DNA of 64,000 bases from Chionoecetes opilio (taxonomy: Eukaryota > Arthropoda > Malacostraca > Decapoda > Majidae), in NCBI GenBank assembly GCA_016584305.1, contig JACEEZ010001094.1, positions 418,683 to 482,682 of the forward strand, written 5' to 3'. Under the pieces are notes generated by a model. That model was given only the letters and a program-made list of their open reading frames with translations. It made no database searches and was not told where the DNA came from. This document shows, in pieces, positions 30,775 to 44,045 of this stretch. Made by a program: the position numbers and the translations under genes. Positions within the stretch are counted from its first letter, which is position 1. Each line of letters opens with the position of its first letter.

Positions 30775-31560
30775 AGGTTACTCCCTGTTGTCCCTAGCAA
30801 GGCTGAGGCTACTCCCTGTTGTCCCTAGCAAGGCTGAGGTTACTCCCTGTTGTCCCTAGCAAGGCTGAGGCTACTCCCTGTTGTCCCTAGCAAGGCTGAG
30901 TTACTCCTGTTGTCCCTAACAAGGCTGAGGTTACTCTCTGTTGTCCCTAGCAAGGCTGAGTTACTCCCTGTCGTCCCTAGCAAGGCTGAGGTTACTCCCT
31001 GTTGTCCCTAGCAAGGCTGAGGTTACTCCCTGTTATCCCTAGCAAGGCTGAGGTTACTCCCTGTTGTCCCTAGCAAGGCTGAGGTTACTCCCTGTTATCC
31101 CTAGCAAGGCTGAGGTTACTCCCTGTTGTCCCTAGCAAAACTGGGGCTACTCCCTGTTATCCCTAGCAAGGCTGAGTTACTCCCTGTTGTCCCTAGCAAG
31201 GCTGAGTTACTCCCTGTTGTCCCTAACAAGGCTGAGTTACTCCCTGTTGTCCCTAGCAAGGCTGAGTTACTCCCTGTTGTCCCTAGCAAGGCTGAAGGCT
31301 GAGTTACTCCCTGTTGTCCCTAGCAAGGCTGAGTTACTCCCTGTTGTCCCTAGCAAGGCTGAGTTACTCCATGTTGTCCCTAGCAAGGCTGAGGTTACTC
31401 CCTGTTGTCCCTAGCAAGGCTGAGTTACTCCCTGTTGTCCCTAGGAAGGCTGAATTACTCCCTGTTGTCCCTAGCAAGGCTGAGGACACTCCCTGTTGTC
31501 CCTAGCAAGACTGTGTTACTCCCTGTTGTCCCTAGCAAGGCTGAGGACACTTCTTGTTGT
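30775..31560. repeat. Minisatellite, 30-31-bp unit, about 25 copies
   Basis: The unit is CTGAGGTTACTCCCTGTTGT then CCCTAGCAAGG. A 30-bp form (CTGAGTTAC) dominates from 31170 to 31460, while 31-bp forms dominate to the left. Single copies carry TTATCC or CTAACA variants. Short plus-strand ORFs here are repeat translations. Confidence 0.96.
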
Positions 31561-32242
31561 CACTTTCCTCTGCAACACCTTGGCACTGTCCTACACTGGG
31601 TGACACTTCTCTTCACTTACAGCTGCCAATCTTTCTCAAGTCATGCTTTGTAACCCTGTTATTTGTCACTGGCACACCATAACACTGCCCTAACTCATGA
31701 CATTGTGACCCTTTCCTAACTGTTACTGTAATAACATTGATGCTGTCCATGTCTTTAAGCAGTACTAGGTGGCACGAGGACCTTCAGCCAGACTATCACC
31801 TGTATCGTCTTCACCAATATTCCTGACTGTGACGCTGACTTACTCTTGATAATCAGAGTTTATTCCACCGTTTATTCCCTAATCTCCAGGAAAAATCCCT
31901 ACCTATTAATAATACCAGGTGATAATGACCCTAATTAACACCGATTCAGCCTGCAAAGTAACGCCTCAACTCTGAACTATTAGCTGGAACAACTTAATTA
32001 CCTGATCATTATGTTATGACTAAACCCAAAACTAAAATCCACAACAGCACAATACCTGGAAGTGATCTTAATTAACACTGACACATCTGGTTAGGTCAAA
32101 CAAGGTGTGAGGTTGGTGGTAAAACACGGAACGAAGCAGAGGTATTTATTCCTCTAACATTTCGACTTCAGGAGGAGGTAGTCGAAAACATTAGAGAAAT
32201 CGAGTGTTTCTGCTTCATTGCGTGTTGCGTTACTTCCAAACT
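31561..32242. other. Unique intronic sequence, nothing recognised
   Basis: AT-rich with no gene or repeat family recognised. A short inverted pair occurs near 32150-32195 (CATTTCGACTTC / GTCGAAAACATTAGAG). Confidence 0.35.
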
Positions 32243-32602
32243 CCCGGACGCATATTCACGTTCTCTGGCATATTATGTGGCGCGGGGTTGTCGAGCCAAT
32301 CACCAATGTCCAATCTCGTGACGTCACATTGGGGTGGAGTCTAAGTGATTGCTGGGCTATAATCTAAATATCTAGTTTAATATTATACTTATTACATTGT
32401 TTGATTTAACTACTTAACCTAAACTAACCTAACCCAACCTAACATACTTTATAAACGATGTTAAATAAAACACAGATTATAACCCAGCGATCACTTAAGC
32501 TCCACCCCCATGTGACGTCACGAGCTTGGACAATGTTGATTGGCTAGAGACATCCCCCATACCACATACTATTCCAGAGAACGGCAATATGCTGCCCCCG
32601 GG
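32243..32602. mobile_element. MITE with ~110-bp TIRs and telomere-like core
   Basis: The left arm has CGTTCTCTGGCATATTATGT, CGTGACGTCACATTGGGGTG and GGGCTATAATCT. The right arm carries the same blocks inverted (AGATTATAACCC, TGTGACGTCACGAGCTTGG, CCAGAGAACG), with about 85% pairing. The ends are CCCGG-type. The unpaired centre holds TTAACCTAAACTAACCTAAC-like sequence, a degenerate CCTAA run. No ORF and no clear target duplication. Confidence 0.8.
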
Positions 32603-32762
32603 ACACACCTTCGTCCCGTGGTCGTCTCACCTCCAGTCCCCCGCGGCGCCACAACACACAGCAGTCTAGACTAGAGGAAGCACTGCATCTATGTCTTTGG
32701 ACTTACTGATGCTTTGCTCTAGTTACATCAATGGCTACATCCGACTTGCAGCCACACTAACG

Positions 32763-32840
32763 GAGGAGAAGAGGGAGGAGGAGGAGGAGGAGGAGGAGGA
32801 GGAGGAGGAGGAGGAGGAGGAGGAGGAGAGGAGGAGGAGA

Positions 32841-32873
<33 letters not shown>

Positions 32874-32945
32874 AAAGGAGGAGGAGGAGGAGAGAGGAAG
32901 AGGAGGAGGAGGAGGAGAAGGAGGAGGAGGAAGGGGAAGTGGAGG
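32763..32945. repeat. (AGG)n tract
   Basis: GAGGAGGAG with AGA and AAG variants. It encodes poly-Glu/poly-Arg frames that are not genes. Confidence 0.95.
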
Positions 32946-33047
32946 AGCTTAATATGGGGTTTCATTACTGTTTAAATTAATAGAGGATGGCGAAGCAGAA
33001 CTGTACAGATAGGACGCTAATGGTTTCTTCTTCTAATTATAAGCACC

Positions 33048-33665
33048 ACACTGCCACACTGCACCACTGCCACCACCATGCCACCACCACCACCACCACC
33101 ACCACTGCCACCAACACCACTGCCACCACTGCACCACCACCACTGCCACCACCACTGCCCACCACCACCACCACCGCACACCACCAACCACTGCCACCAC
33201 CACCCACCACTGCCACAACCACTGCCACCACCACCACCACTGCCACCACCACCACCACCAACTGCCACCACACTCACCACCACCAACCACACCACTGCCA
33301 CCACCACTGCCACCACCACCACCACCACCACCACCACCACCACCACCACCACCACACCACCACCACCACTGCCACCACCACCACCACTGCCACCACCACC
33401 ACCACTGCACCACCACCACCACCACCACCACCACCACCACCACCACCACCATCACCACCACCACCACCACCATCACCACCACCCACCACCACTGCCACCA
33501 CCACCACCACCACCACCACCACCACTGCCACCACCATCACACCACCACCACTGCCACCACCACCATCACCACCACCACCACTGCCACCACCACCACTGCC
33601 ATCACCACCACCACCACCACCACCACTGCCACCCCCATCACCATCACCCACCACCACCACCATTA
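33048..33665. repeat. (CCA)n tract, ~600 bp
   Basis: CCACCACCACTGCCACCA-type repeats. ORFs on both strands are repeat translations. In the pHCl transcript it reads (GGU)n. Confidence 0.96.
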
Positions 33666-34355
<690 letters not shown>

Positions 34356-34528
34356 TATTTAGTTTCGACCTCTAGCAGTAAAAACAGCGATAATCTCTCG
34401 GCGTTTTATATCCCAAACCCAGACACATGGAGAGAGAAATGAAGGTGAGGAGAAGACGAAATGAGAGTGAGTGAGAGGCGAGCTGGGAGGGAAATGAGAG
34501 CGAGAGTGAACGAGGGTGAATAAAACGT

Positions 34529-35650
<1,122 letters not shown>

Positions 35651-35651
35651 A

Positions 35652-35921
35652 CCGCCTGAACGGCTCGGTGGGTTGGAGCGTCAGGCACTATTCTGTAGTC
35701 CGGCGTTCCATCCCCGGCCCGCTCGATCCCAGGGATTTTTCCACTGAGAAATTCGGGCGGGTACTGTCCCCCTTGAGCAAGGGAAGGATGGGGTGTGTGG
35801 TGTGTGAGGTCCCAGCATTACCCAAAGATCGGTAATAATGAGCTGAAAGCTCGCACCGGGAGGGTGGAACTGGCGATCGCGAGTCCGACTCGCGTGGACA
35901 AGACCAAGGGTAAATAACACA
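35652..35921 (+). mobile_element. SINE family B copy 1
   Basis: The head CTCGGTGGGTTGGAGCGTCA...GGCGTTCCATCCCCGGC looks tRNA-like (A-box and B-box positions). The body includes GTACTGTCCCCCTTGAGCAA, GGTCCCAGCATTACCCAAAG, ATCGGTAATAATGAGCTGAA, GCTCGCACCGGGAGGGTG and CGCGTGGACAAGACCAAGGG, and ends GTAAATAACACACA into (AC)n. The same unit recurs at 50323-50584. Confidence 0.8.
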
Positions 35922-35942
35922 CACACACACACACTCTAGGGG

Positions 35943-36230
35943 TACTCCGTAGTGTAGAGGTAGCACGCTCGGCTCACAACCGAGAAGTCCCGGGTTCGAT
36001 CCCCGGGCGGAACGGAGACAGATGGGCTGTTTCCTTAAAACCCGAGCCCCTGTCCACTCAGCAGTGAATGGGTACCGGGTGTTAGCTAGGGGTTGTGACC
36101 CGCCTCCCGGGGTGGTGGCTTCAGCCAACACTAAGGATGAATGATAAGAATGTTGATATGGAGACGGGGCCATACGAGTGCAGCTCAGGCCCTGTAAAAT
36201 ACAACTAGATGAATACAACTAGATAAATAC
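35943..36230 (+). mobile_element. tRNA-Val-derived SINE, family A copy 2
   Basis: Head ACTCCGTAGTGTAGAGGTAG with anticodon loop CTCACAA and B box GGTTCGATCC. The body is as in copy 1 but extends into GAATGTTGATATGGAGACGG and CAGCTCAGGCCCTGTAAAAT. The tail ACAACTAGATGAATACAACT leads into (AC)n. It sits 20 bp after SINE B1, separated only by a CA run. Confidence 0.88.
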
Positions 36231-36378
36231 ACACACACATACACACACGGTCGCGGAGGACAAGGATAAGTGTACACGAAGCCTTAAAAAAAGTGGTTCA
36301 TCGAAAATAGTTACAAATTGAGGGAATGAAAGTGAATGGCATAAAGAAACAAGAGCGTGGGAAAATATATGGCCTTAA

Positions 36379-36581
36379 CCCCTTCACACCCAGATCTTTC
36401 CTTTGCTATATGAAATGTCTGTTGTTAGCCATAAAACTACGAAAAAGTAACTAAATAAACCAAATTAGCTAATGGACAAGGATATTAAACAGGTCATATC
36501 TATATACTATTGCTTATGTTCATTGAAATCGTCGAATGGTGGTTATATTACAATGAAAATTAAGTTCTGGGTCTCAAGGGG
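36379..36581. mobile_element. piggyBac-type MITE, 203 bp, TTAA flanks
   Basis: TTAA (36375-36378) precedes CCCCTTCACACCCAGA. The right end TCTGGGTCTCAAGGGG precedes TTAA (36582-36585). The 16-bp TIRs match at 14 positions. TTAA targets and CCC-starting TIRs are hallmarks of piggyBac elements. No ORF. Confidence 0.8.
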
Positions 36582-36585
36582 TTAA

Positions 36586-37640
<1,055 letters not shown>

Positions 37641-37778
37641 TGAGGGTAGACAGACACAGGGATGGAGTGGGGGGGGGGGGGGTGAGGGTCAGTGCCAGCA
37701 ACACCACAGGGTCACGGAGCCACACGAGGTCACCATTCGGGCGACCTAACATAGAATTCAACCTACCCAGCCGCTTAC

Positions 37779-37817
37779 CAAACTGAGCCCAATTCGGTGA
37801 ATGGCCTGCGGGATACG
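37779..37817 (-). CDS. pHCl: pHCl-like channel, 13-codon micro-exon after TM3
   Basis: This is a 39-nt exon reading RIPQAIHRIGLSL. It is preceded by a strong acceptor (ttttgtttgtttcag) and followed by a near-consensus donor (gtaagc). It is phase 0 on both sides, so it joins in frame to the TM1-TM3 exon ending GENAVIQ. Insect pHCl proteins carry a similar short basic-hydrophobic segment at this point, just inside the membrane after TM3, as I recall them. The exon lies 7.3 kb downstream of the TM1-TM3 exon in the transcript. It is too short for ordinary ORF calling and was found from splice signals and phase. It could be alternatively spliced, since skipping it keeps the frame. Confidence 0.75.
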
Positions 37818-37984
37818 CTGAAACAAACAAAACAAAACACAGGTTAATAAAGTGTCCATCTGGCCTAACCTGCCACCCACATACCCACACGCACACACAC
37901 ACACACACCCACACACCCACACCTGTTTGAGGACAATACACACAACAATCTCAAAGCTAATAAAAGATTGACAAAAGAACTATA

Positions 37985-38192
37985 GTCGCCGCACGTTAAG
38001 GTGGCGAAAATGGGGCCCTGTCACTCCTCCCTTCCGAACGCACGGGATTGGCTGAGGTGTTGGGTGTTGGGGCTTTAGGGCGGAACTTGGAGTAAGGGAT
38101 TCTCACCCAACACCCAACACCTCAGCCAATCCCGTGCGATCGGAAGGGGGGAGTGAAGGGGCCCCATTTTCGCCAACTTAACGTGCGGCGAG
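37985..38192. mobile_element. 208-bp hairpin MITE with 86-bp TIRs and TA flanks
   Basis: The arm GTCGCCGCACGTTAAGGTGG runs to GTTGGGTGTTGG (38070). Its inverse, from CCAACACCCAAC (38107) to CGTGCGGCGAG, is nearly exact. TATA lies on both sides, so a TA duplication fits Tc1/mariner-type MITEs. It is 168 bp upstream, in transcript terms, of the micro-exon acceptor. Confidence 0.85.
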
Positions 38193-38900
38193 TATATTCA
38201 TATAAAACACATGATAGCAATGGATAAAACAGAGATATGGGAGACAAGACAGGCAGAGGCGGGGCTCCTGACTCCCCCGGCCTCCCCACCTGGCGATAAA
38301 AGACAAGGTCATCGATAACAGGTCAAAGGTCAGAGTAAAGGTTGAGTCCATAGGATGACGTCACAGGTAACAGGTCACATAACACGTGCAAGACAGGTGT
38401 CAAGATTAACGACAGAGGTCACAGATCTTATCACACATATAGACAGGTGAGGCAAGATTAATACAAGGTCAACAGAAAGGTAACAAGTCAAAGTACAGGT
38501 TAAAAAAAGGTGTCACAATGAATAATATCAGATAATGAGGATTAGAAGCCAGGTATAAATCAAGGTTCAAGATAATAAATCAGGCAACAGGTAAAATAAA
38601 CAAAGGGATTAGCAATATGTCAGATTCCAGATGAGGGAAAATAAATGCTACAATCTAGAGGAGGAAAGTCTGGTCCAATAACCGTCCACCTTCATCACCA
38701 AACTATGAACACCTGATACGAAAGATAAATAAAAAATTATTGAAAGAAACAACCAGGCAAACAATGAGATTAGTTACAAAAACACCTTAAGACACGCAAA
38801 CAAAACCACAGCATGACACAGGCTTGTCTACACACAGGCCAAACACAGGTACTGATCAACAGGTCATGAAGGGATGGGTCATAGCAGCTCTAGGTTCAAG
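38193..38900. other. Intronic stretch rich in AGGTCA-like half-sites
   Basis: CAGGTCA/AGGTCAC/AGGTAAC words recur from 38300 to 38520. A perfect DR1 (AGGTCAAAGGTCA) lies at 38320-38332 and TGACGTCA at 38356-38363. The words may also be remnants of a CAGGT-type tandem repeat. No gene. Confidence 0.4.
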
Positions 38901-38901
38901 G

Positions 38902-38902
<1 letters not shown>

Positions 38903-38942
<40 letters not shown>

Positions 38943-38958
38943 CTCTCTCTCTCTCTCT

Positions 38959-38992
<34 letters not shown>
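38903..38992. repeat. (AC)n(CT)n(AC)n compound microsatellite
   Basis: CA run, CT run 38940-38959, then a second CA run. Confidence 0.95.
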
Positions 38993-38994
<2 letters not shown>

Positions 38995-39077
38995 GTATTC
39001 CTGTACAGGCAGCCACTGAGCACCTGCAACCCTCGCTTCATACAGGAGAAGCGACATTTTTTCTACTCATTTTCTGT

Positions 39078-39150
39078 TTACATCACAAAGACTGGCCAAG
39101 GGCACAAAAACAAAGGTAACAAAAAAGCCGCACTTAGTTTGGCAGTCCCT
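39078..39150. repeat. Interspersed repeat with ACTGGCCAAGGGCA core, copy 1
   Basis: TTTACATCACAAAGACTGGC then CAAGGGCACAAAAACAAAGG matches 57043-57100 (CATCACAAAGGACTGGCCAA, GGGCAAAATT). It looks like the end of a retroelement. Family unassigned. Confidence 0.55.
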
Positions 39151-39607
39151 ATAAGAGACAGTAAGAGAATAAGAAAGGGAGAGGCGGGGGACATAATTTA
39201 GTTCGGACCATGGAGGGAAAACATGAGGTCAATGCGTCCTAGTTATCACCTTAACAAATCACTAGGCAGGTAATTAGTCGCACCTATCGATGCACTACAA
39301 TGCTACACAAATTAAACATTGCATAGTTTGCAAAGGACATGTGGCTGTGTTACTTTTATGTGCAGGAAACTGAAGGCCACCAAAATAGAAACAGGAAATA
39401 CAGAAAGTAAGGAGCTCCACGAGGAAGGCCATGATCCGGAAGACTATTATCGGCGGGAAGGTGACGTCAATCGGTCATTACGCGGCAGGATGCAAATAAG
39501 GGCTTGACGGAATTACCCGGGCGGCAGGGACAGCGCGGCGCCCTAAGGACGTTTGGGACACCTCAACCCACCCTCCCGGGGACACACGCGATTACAGGGA
39601 CACCATT

Positions 39608-39675
39608 TCCACACACACACACACACTTCACACCACACACCAAATTAAACCACACACACACACACACACACACAA
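39608..39675. repeat. (AC)n tract, interrupted
   Basis: Two CA runs separated by TTCACACCACACACCAAATT. Confidence 0.88.
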
Positions 39676-39977
39676 TAAAGAAAAAAATAACACAAGAAAA
39701 AATCGCATTACGTAACTGAAAAATTCAAATGCAAACAATATACCAAAAAATACAGGTAAAGTAGTATATACCGACGTCTTCTAATCATTTACATGTACTT
39801 TATGTTAGACAAAGTTGACGAAATACTGATTCCCTTTACATGTTACGAGGATTTGAAAAAAGAAATAGCAATAAGTTTCTACTGACTATATAAAACAAAA
39901 CAAAAAATACGTGCAAGTTAATTTGACTGAAAATGAGACTCAGTAACTTTCCCAGTCAGCTAAGTCAGGTGAGTCAA

Positions 39978-40402
39978 GGTGGTGGTGGTGGTGGTGGTGG
40001 TGGTGGTGGTTGTAATGAGTGGTGGTGAGTGGTGATGAGTGGTGATGAGTGGTGATGAGTTGTAATGAATGGTGGTGAGTTATGATGGTTGGTGGTGAGT
40101 GGTGATGAGTGGTGGTGAGTGGTGATGAGTGGTGGTGGGTGGTGATGAGTGGTGGTGAGTGGTGATGAGCGGCGGTAAGTGGTGATGAATGGTGATGAGT
40201 GGTGATGGGTGGTGGTGAGTCGTGATGATGGTGATGAGTGTGATGAGTGGTGGTGAGTGGTGATGAGTGGTGGGTGGTGATGAGTGGTGATGAGAGGTGA
40301 TGGGTGGTGGGTGGTGATGAGTGGTGATGAGTGGTGATGAGTGGTGGTGAGTGGTGATGGGTGGTGGGTGGTGATGAGTGTGGTGATGAGTGGTGGTGAT
40401 AG
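39978..40402. repeat. TGG/TGA tract with GAGTGGTGAT period
   Basis: A (GGT)n core at 39978-40010 passes into ~10-bp and 20-bp variants of GTGGTGATGAGT. Confidence 0.93.
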
Positions 40403-40604
40403 GTATTAAGTCATCAAACTCCTTATGATCGAGTTAGGAGTGAATCGTATCTCTTTAAGTGGTCGACACGTGTTCTGATTGGCCAAACAAGGCACCTGAA
40501 TGCACCAATCACGGCGGGTTATGAGTGCCAGATTATGAGTCAAGGTGAGGGAGTGGTGAGTCACTGTGAGTAAAAACGCGAGAGATAATATGAGAAAAGT
40601 AGGA

Positions 40605-41212
40605 AATATGTGTCGTAGATAATATAGGTAGTAAGAAATATAGGTAGTAAATAATATAGGTAGTAGGAAATATAGGTAGTAGATAATATAGGTAGTAGAT
40701 AATATAGGTAGTAGATAATATAGGTAGTAGGAAATATAGGTAGTAGATAATATAGGTAGTAGGAAATATAGGTAGTAAATAATATAGGTAGTAAATAATA
40801 TAGGTAGTAGATAATATAGGTAGTAGGAAATATAGGTAGTAGGAAATATAGGTAGTAGATAATATAGGTAGTAGGAAATATAGGTAGTAAATAATATAGG
40901 TAGTAAATAATATAGGTAGTAGATAATATAGGTAGTAGGAAATATAGGTAGTAGGAAATATAGGTAGTAGATAATATAGGTAGTAGGAAATATAGGTAGT
41001 AAATAATATAGGTAGTAAATAATATAGGTAGTAGGAAATATAGGTAGTAGGAAATATAGGTAGTAGGAAATATAGGTAGTAGGAAATATAGGTAGTAGAT
41101 AATATAGGTAGTAGGAAATATAGGTAGTAGGAAATATAGGTAGTAGGAAATATAGGTAGTAGGAAATATAGGTAGTAGGAAATATAGGTAGTAGGAAATA
41201 TAGGTAGTAAGT
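40605..41212. repeat. 16-bp minisatellite with 112-bp higher-order period, ~37 copies
   Basis: The unit is NNNNATATAGGTAGTA, where NNNN is GATA, GGAA or AATA. Between about 40743 and 41030 the order GATA GGAA AATA AATA GATA GGAA GGAA repeats twice exactly, with a third diverged round. The right end (41030-41205) is nearly pure GGAA units. Minus-strand frames stay open for about 245-305 codons (YYLYFLLPIFPTTYI) and are artefacts. Confidence 0.96.
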
Positions 41213-41516
41213 ATAGTAGGAAAAATATAATGAATTTCGTTGAGAGAATAAAACAGGGAATACGTTGCAATGAGTCAGGTAACGTGAGGAATGAGTAATT
41301 ATAAGGAAGATACGAACTGTCATGATGAGGTAAATGACGTGATAAGATGAGTTAGTGCTATGGATGATGACGTGTGTGAGGGAGAAGGGGTCAGGTGAGC
41401 TTTGACCTAATCACTTCAGGAATTACGGTAATTAAGGAGAAATTAGAGGTGGTTGCCCCCCCCCCCCTTGCCTCCTCTTACTCAGCTTACAGAAAATTGG
41501 GAAATACGAAGTTGGG

Positions 41517-41935
41517 ATGGTGGTGGTGGTGGTGGTGATGATGGTGGGGGTGGTGATGGTGGTGGTGATGGTGGTGATGGTGATGGTGGTGGTGGTGGTG
41601 GTGGTGGTGGTGATGGTGGTGGTGGTGGTGGTGGTGGTGGTGGTGGTGGTGGTGGTGGTGGTGGTGGTGGGGGTGGTGTGGTGGTGGTGGTGGTGGTGGT
41701 GGTGGTGGTGGTGGTGGTGGTGGTGGTAATAATGGTGATGATGGTGGTGGTGGTGATGATGGGGGTGGTGGTGGTGGTGGTGGTGGTGGTGGTGGTGGTG
41801 GTGGTGGTGGTGGTGGTAATAATGGTGATGATGGTGGTGGTGGTGATGATAGTGGTGGTAATGATAATGATGGTTGCAGTGGTGGTGAGGGTGGTAACAA
41901 TGGTGGTTGTGGTGGTAACAGTGGTGGTGATGCAT
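41517..41935. repeat. (GGT)n tract, ~420 bp
   Basis: GGTGGTGGT with GAT variants. It contains an internal duplication of GGTAATAATGGTGATGATGG (41725 and 41816). It reads (CCA)n in the transcript. Confidence 0.96.
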
Positions 41936-42985
41936 TTGTAGTAAATGTTCAGCCTGTTCTATTGGAAAATGAATGGACGAATTAATTAAAAAATACCGCC
42001 ACGAATGAATGTAAACGCTTCAAGAAATGCATGGGGAAAAAAGAGCAAAAATATAAATAAACACGGAAATAAATAAATGTATAATAAAAAACTTAAAAAA
42101 CAATTACTATCATGTCAATAAATATATCTTACAACAACGATGAGTCTTGAAATAAAAATGTAAGTGATGATAAGGGAAACACATATCACAGCATTAACAA
42201 GGTAACAGGTCAGGTCAGGTCGATAGAACAATCCCAAAAGAGGAGTCCGTCAAGGTCATATGTTGTAGAGGTCACGTCATGACAGGTGTAGGGGGGAGAG
42301 GTCACCTGTCCTACGCGTCCTGCCAGGTGAGTGCCGCGGGGAGGGGGATGTGACCGTGGGCATGCGTCCCTTGACCTCTCTTGACCTTCCCTTCCTCTTC
42401 CTCTTTTGATCTAACGAGTTAACATTGGGATCTATCTTTCTTGCGATCGGTAGTGCCTGACTCGCATCAAGACCGAACACTGAAGAAAAAGCTACTTCGA
42501 AGACCCCCATGGCTACACACTCCTCCTAACTCTGTATTATTTCCTTGCTTTAATTACTGCATTACATCAAAGGGTGTCTGTCCGGTACAAACCCACGCAC
42601 TAACAACACCATAAGTCTATCAAATTCTTTAAGTCATATGTTGAGGAACCAATTGATGTGAAAAATAGGGTAACAAAAGTAGCTAAAAACAGAGCCACGT
42701 GAAGGTTTGTCGTGGGAGGGAGGGACTGATGGACCGAGGGAGGGTAAGGGAGATAGAGGGGGAAGGGGAAGGGGGGACGAGATAGAGGGAGGGGGAGTAC
42801 CATGCTATTACCAGCTATACTAGGAGTAGGGGGAGGAAGAAGGGGTCAAGGGAACAAGCCACACAAGCAATGAACAACAGGAAATAAAAAAGGAAAGATT
42901 ACAAATGCATATGTAGAAAAAAAAAGAGGAATTGAGTGCATGAACGTGTCTCTTGTTTCAAACAGCGAGCAAGACAGACAGGTAG
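41936..42985. other. Unique intronic sequence, nothing recognised
   Basis: A short tandem CAGGTCAGGTCAGGTC at about 42205 and G-rich patches at 42710-42800. No gene supported. Confidence 0.35.
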
Positions 42986-43019
42986 AAACAGGTTGACAGG
43001 TGTAGAATGTGAGACGGAA

Positions 43020-44045
43020 GGAAGGTGGGAAGAGACAGGTGTGTAAGTGGACAGACAGGTGAAGGGCTAGACAGGTGTGTAAGTGGACAGGTGAAGGGCT
43101 AGACAGGTGTGTAAGTGGACAGGTGAAGGGATAGACAGGTTTGTAAGTGGACAGGTGAGGGGCTAGACAGGTGTGTTAGTGGACAGGTGAAGGGCTAGAC
43201 AGGTTTGTAAGTGGACAGGTGAAGGGCTAGACAGGTGTGTAAGTGGACAGGTGAAGGGCTAGACAGGTGTAAGTGGACAGGTGAAGGGCTAGACAGGTGT
43301 GTAAGTGGACAGGTGAAGGGCTAGACAGGTGTGTTAGTGGACAGGTGAAGGGCTAGACAGGTGTGTTAGTGGACAGGTGAAGGGCTAGACAGGTGTGTAA
43401 GTGGACAGGTGAAGGGCTAGACAGGTTTGTAAGTGGACAGGTGAAGGGCTAGACAGGTGTGTTAGTGGACAGGTGAAGGGCTAGACAGGTGTGTAAGTGG
43501 ACAGGTAAAGGGATAGACAGGTGTGTAAGTGGACAGGTGAAGGGCTAGACAGGTTTGTAAGTGGACAGACAGGTGAAGGGCTAGACAGGTTTGTAAGTGG
43601 ACAGGTGAAGGGCTAGACAGGTTTGTAAGTGGACAGGTGAAGGGCTAGACAGGTGTGTAAGTGGACAGACAGGTGAAGGGATAGACAGGTGTGTAAGTGG
43701 ACAGGTGAAGGGCTAGACAGGTGTGTTAGTGGACAGGTGAAGGGCTAGACAGGTTTGTAAGTGGACAGGTGAAGGGCTAGACAGGTGTGTTAGTGGACAG
43801 GTGAAGGGCTAGACAGGTTGTAAGTGGACAGGTGAAGGGTAGACAGGTGTGTTAGTGGACAGGTGAAGGGCTAGACAGGTGTGTAAGTGGACAGGTGAAG
43901 GGATAGACAGGTGTGTAAGTGGACAGGTGAAGGGCTAGACAGGTTTGTAAGTGGACAGGTGAAGGGATAGACAGCTGTGTAAGTGGACAGGTGAAGGGAT
44001 AGACAGGTGTGTAAGTGGACAGGTGAAGGGATAGACAGCTGTGGT
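43020..44045. repeat. Minisatellite, 32-bp unit, about 32 copies
   Basis: The unit is GTGTGTAAGTGGACAGGTGA then AGGGCTAGACAG. Variants are GTTTGTAAG, GTGTGTTAG, GGGATAG and a 4-bp GACA insertion. The CAGGTGAAGG core occurs in every unit. Confidence 0.96.

Noticed and set aside
30775..31560. CRISPR-like array
   Set aside because: Units are contiguous with no unique spacers, and the genome is eukaryotic. The same applies to the 32-bp and 39-bp arrays.
32404..32443. Interstitial telomere
   Set aside because: The CCTAA-like run is short and degenerate and lies in the centre of a MITE.
38989..39021. 31-nt exon-like segment after ttgcag and before (GT)n on the minus strand
   Set aside because: It would break the phase-0 pattern of the gene, and the peptide has no family resemblance.
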